The position numbers and the translations under genes were made by a program. This document shows, in pieces, positions 15,018 through 16,879 of a stretch of 16,879 bases of DNA (position 1 is its first letter; each line of letters opens with the position of its first letter). Source of the DNA: Desulfuromonadaceae bacterium GWC2_58_13 (GTDB lineage Bacteria; Desulfobacterota; Desulfuromonadia; Desulfuromonadales; Trichloromonadaceae); the NCBI GenBank assembly GCA_001825565.1, contig MHXM01000147.1, positions 5,835-22,713 on the forward strand, given 5' to 3'. The notes below the pieces were generated by a model that saw only the letters and a program-made list of their open reading frames with translations, did no database searches and was not told the origin of the DNA.

Positions 15018-15124
15018 AATTTTCCCCTCGGATTTGAATTTCCGGTTTGGCGACCATCTACCCCGACAAAAAATCCAGCGAAAAAAGACAGAATTAATGT
15101 AACCCCTGCCACAACATCGTTCAA
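14999..15124 (-). CDS. possible 41-residue single-helix membrane peptide
   Basis: A short frame from TTG (15124) contains the hydrophobic stretch VAGVTLILSFFAGFFVGV followed by a polar tail DGRQTGNSNPRGKLTAAVG. Its stop falls in the hairpin at 14984-15017, the usual position for a gene followed by a terminator. There is no ATG and the ribosome site is weak (AGGA 12 bases upstream). It may be the tail of a decayed membrane protein. Low certainty. Confidence 0.2.
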   Translation of the reverse strand: MNDVVAGVTLILSFFAGFFVGVDGRQTGNSNPRGKLTAAVG

Positions 15125-15537
15125 GCTATCCAGCTGTCCTGCAAATCATCTCGGATTGTGAGCGGGGTACAAATCGCTTGAGCCGACTTTACTCTCGCAA
15201 TCCCTCTGTGGCAAGAAGCCTTATCCTTTGCCTTTCAACTGTCCCCACAGTAAATACCCTGCCCAAACCATCGCCGCGATCCAAAACCGTGAGCCCACCT
15301 GGCAAGCAACTGGTCGTGCTGCAACAACCCAGTTTCAGTCAGCAGGTATTCCCAATCGTGAAATCCGTATGTTGAGTGGCATGAAAAATGGTGCTCGCTG
15401 AGACCGTTTGAAATATAGCGCAATATGCGAACGCCCTCGATCCGGAGATTGAAGGCGTTTCGTGTTCTCTAGAGGGTGAGTTTTGAGAAGTAGGCTGGAG
15501 AACTCGCAAGGGGGAAAGGCGTGGCCCAAAAAACTTC
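15125..15537. other. 413-bp gap without a recognised gene
   Basis: Several short frames are open but none has a family signature. One minus-strand stretch encodes WIAAMVWAGYLLWGQLKGKG, a possible single helix of a decayed gene. The stretch also holds the hairpin at 15430-15459. No tRNA, CRISPR or riboswitch is seen. Confidence 0.4.
15430..15459. terminator. terminator-like hairpin downstream of the toxin gene
   Basis: A 12-bp stem (AACGCCCTCGAT with ATTGAAGGCGTT) with one mismatch and one G-U pair, loop CCGGAG, followed on the plus strand by TTCGTGTTCTCT. It lies about 80 nt past the toxin stop. Confidence 0.45.
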
Positions 15538-15807
15538 CTATTTTTTCAGGTTTCGGTAAAAGTTTTCATGCGGTCCGACCATAAGTAGGGTCAATGTGGC
15601 TTCATCAAACTGATACGCGATCAGAAAAAGTTGTTTCGTTATTTTACATTTATAAACATAAACACCCTGAAGGTCGGCTTTCTTTTGTTCTCCGCCTTCG
15701 GGATTCTCTAGAATCTCCCGGATTGCATTATCCAGTTCTTTAATCTGGCTTTTATGCAGTTTCTTTTTACCGTTGGCAAAGGTACGGGTTTGCAGAACCT
15801 TCTGCAT
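15538..15807 (-). CDS. RelE/ParE-family toxin of a type II toxin-antitoxin system
   Basis: An 89-residue basic protein with the small RelE/ParE pattern: an N-terminal strand (VLQTRTFA), two helices rich in Lys and Glu (KLHKSQIKELDNAIREILEN), then GVYVYKCKITKQLFLIAYQF and a final strand LTLLMVGPHENFYRNLK. RelE members cut mRNA on the ribosome while ParE members poison gyrase, and the sequence does not settle which. The gene starts on the last base of the antitoxin stop (TAATG), with GAGG eight bases upstream, so the two are translationally coupled. Codon use is AT-richer than the first 13 kb, which suggests horizontal transfer. Confidence 0.88.
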   Translation of the reverse strand: MQKVLQTRTFANGKKKLHKSQIKELDNAIREILENPEGGEQKKADLQGVYVYKCKITKQLFLIAYQFDEATLTLLMVGPHENFYRNLKK

Positions 15808-16034
15808 TATTCACCCTCACCGAAGACGTAATCCTCGACCAACCCTGCATCCGCCTCTGCTTTGGCCAAGAGAATTTCACGGAGTATGGAAAATGGAAGA
15901 TCCGGGTTTTCTTCTGCTGCACGTCCAATGGAAGCCCAGTGTTCAACTTGTCCCGCTAGGGACCGATGCTCTGCATTTGCAACGGCTTTTGCGGATTTAA
16001 CTAACTCATCATTAATTCGTACTGCTTGCGCCAT
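15807..16034 (-). CDS. ParD-like antitoxin
   Basis: A 75-residue acidic partner of the toxin, of the ParD-like antitoxin family. The N-terminus AQAVRINDELVKSAKAVANAEHRS is a ribbon-helix-helix-type DNA-binding unit. AGQVEHWASIGRAAEENPDLP is the family signature, and the acidic tail (GLVEDYVFGEGE) would wrap the toxin. It should neutralise the toxin and repress its own promoter. The start has a perfect AAGGAGGTGA ribosome site at six bases, stronger than that of the toxin, as expected when antitoxin must be in excess. The antitoxin-before-toxin order is standard. Confidence 0.9.
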   Translation of the reverse strand: MAQAVRINDELVKSAKAVANAEHRSLAGQVEHWASIGRAAEENPDLPFSILREILLAKAEADAGLVEDYVFGEGE

Positions 16035-16048
16035 AAATCACCTCCTTC

Positions 16049-16084
16049 TTGCAACTGTAGTTCAAAAGAGTGCAATTTGCAACT
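16049..16084 (-). promoter_or_regulatory. promoter and candidate operator of the toxin-antitoxin operon
   Basis: Minus strand TTGCAA (16082-16077), a 17-nt spacer, TACAGT (16059-16054). The octamer AGTTGCAA occurs twice as direct repeats (16084-16077 and 16056-16049), 28 bp apart, covering the -35 and the -10/start region. A further TTGCA lies between them. This layout suits autorepression by the ribbon-helix-helix antitoxin. Confidence 0.5.
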
Positions 16085-16145
16085 AAACGTTGTCTTTTGA
16101 TGGGTCTGTTTCGGACACCGCCGCGCAAGTTGAATCTCTAATTAA

Positions 16146-16298
16146 GATGCTTTTGCAAAAAGCATCAAATTAGATGGCTAAGCAAAAAACGCCAAATGCA
16201 AGGCGCGTAACTATCGAGCAATGAGGCGTACTTACGTACGTCGAAGCCGCGAGATGATTGCAGCAACGCAGCAGTTGGCGAGTTTTTGCGACGCCATC
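16146..16298 (+). repeat. 153-bp structured dispersed repeat, copy 2
   Basis: Same length and orientation as copy 1 at 4532-4684, about 93% identical by eye. It starts GATGC, ends CCATC and is bracketed by AATTAA on both sides (16140-16145 and 16299-16304), a possible 6-bp target duplication. It abuts the 3' end of the secreted-protein gene; the stop codon TGA straddles the element's end. If the element and one AATTAA are removed, that gene reads AAT TAG and stops at the same codon, so the insertion left the protein unchanged. The 16085-16139 gap to the antitoxin promoter holds nothing else recognised. Confidence 0.9.
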
Positions 16299-16879
16299 AA
16301 TTAACACTTGGCTGCCAGTTAGGTAGACATAAAGCGCCTTCGACACCCATATTAATCTCTACAACAGAATCTACAAGATTAACACAGCCCACGATTCGCA
16401 GGTTTCCGCTTGCTCCCTGGAATAAACCTTTGCTGAACCTGTCTTCGTTGACTTCAGCCTTTTCTTCGAATCCTAAAACAGCACCTGGGTTGTGGCAGAA
16501 ATCTTCTATTTCGTCACTGGTTAATACATTCGGAAGATATGAATCTTGAGCAACAATCGTTGTTTTAAATGCAATTTCCGACTGCTGGCCATCATTGCAC
16601 ACTATCATGTGGTCATACTGGTGACCAACGTATGGATTTTCCTCGCCGGTGGGTTCTCCCAAAAGCGCACAATTCATTTTCACCATTTGCTTATCATCAC
16701 CGATCTTTATGTCGGCAATGCCCATCGTATATTGCCCCAACTCGTTTGGGTATTCTAGGTTAACCGCATTGTTGTCAATCTCGCCTCTGACGCTGACATT
16801 TGTGCCAACGGTGCAAGTGTCCTCTGCTTGTATTGCTTGTACCATCGTAATGCTAAAAACAATGCTTAATACCAAAACG
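16297..16879 (-). CDS. secreted cysteine-containing protein, unknown function (N-terminus beyond right edge)
   Basis: At least 192 residues. The visible N-terminus is hydrophobic (LVLSIVFSITMVQAIQA) and ends in a likely signal peptidase site before EDTC. The basic start of the signal peptide is not in the window, and the frame is open to the edge, so the TTG at 16875 is probably not the real start. The mature part is acidic and has six cysteines (in TCTV, NCAL, VCND, FCHN, GCVN, LCLP), which could form three disulfides in the periplasm or outside. I recognise no family. Base composition is AT-richer than the nuo or sec regions, which fits an accessory gene. The C-terminus abuts repeat copy 2. 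Confidence 0.75.
   Translation of the reverse strand, partial: VLVLSIVFSITMVQAIQAEDTCTVGTNVSVRGEIDNNAVNLEYPNELGQYTMGIADIKIGDDKQMVKMNCALLGEPTGEENPYVGHQYDHMIVCNDGQQSEIAFKTTIVAQDSYLPNVLTSDEIEDFCHNPGAVLGFEEKAEVNEDRFSKGLFQGASGNLRIVGCVNLVDSVVEINMGVEGALCLPNWQPSVN

Noticed and set aside
14933..15130. c-di-GMP riboswitch (GEMM) upstream of the diguanylate cyclase
   Set aside because: The conserved GEMM core sequences are absent; only an imperfect hairpin and a promoter-like site are present.
12473..15459. Integron attC sites or a CRISPR array
   Set aside because: The hairpins lack attC core sites, and there are no regularly spaced short repeats with unique spacers.

Overview
The window looks like chromosomal DNA of a Desulfuromonadales/Geobacterales bacterium (Desulfobacterota). 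The reasons are a NuoA plus fused NuoBCD pair of the type known from Geobacter relatives, a PATAN/DUF4388 protein beside a PilT motor ATPase, high GC content with GC-rich codon use over the first 13 kb, and the general gene content. This placement is inferred from gene content, not from a marker gene.

Layout. 1-2450 (minus): start of a complex I operon (nuoA, nuoBCD running off the left edge) with a candidate promoter at the 3' end of rnhA, which lies upstream. 2736-5851 (plus): a PATAN/receiver-like/GAF-like protein, a 153-bp structured repeat, pilT, and a strong bidirectional terminator. 5942-6283 (minus): a small lipoprotein with a near-consensus promoter. 6438-11608 (minus): a close-packed run of five membrane-protein genes, secF, an unusual tatC, a YrbG-type Ca2+/Na+ antiporter, an AI-2E/PerM-family protein and a CNNM/CorC-type CBS protein. 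11609-12605: a scar-like stretch holding only the last ~30 codons of secD, a doubtful small secreted ORF, the C-terminal strand of an outer-membrane barrel, and two strong hairpins. 12606-13490 (minus): an AHSA1/SRPBCC protein and a short DUF1772-like membrane protein. 13862-16879 (minus): an AT-richer accessory segment with a diguanylate cyclase, a ParD-like/RelE-ParE toxin-antitoxin pair, a second copy of the 153-bp repeat, and a cysteine-containing secreted protein cut by the right edge.

How the genes fit together. The nuo genes feed electrons from NADH to quinone. PilT powers pilus retraction, and the PATAN protein beside it is a plausible regulator of the pilus motor. The secF-to-CBS run looks like one transcription unit for envelope and ion functions, but its expected first gene, secD, is missing apart from its tail.

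Most interesting. (1) A 153-bp dispersed element with palindromic, repeated end units occurs twice with about 93% identity. Copy 2 is bracketed by AATTAA, and removing it restores a stop codon at the same position of the adjacent gene. (2) The TatC paralogue appears to lack the residues that bind twin-arginine signals. (3) secD is truncated. (4) A PATAN protein with a degenerate receiver domain is paired with PilT.
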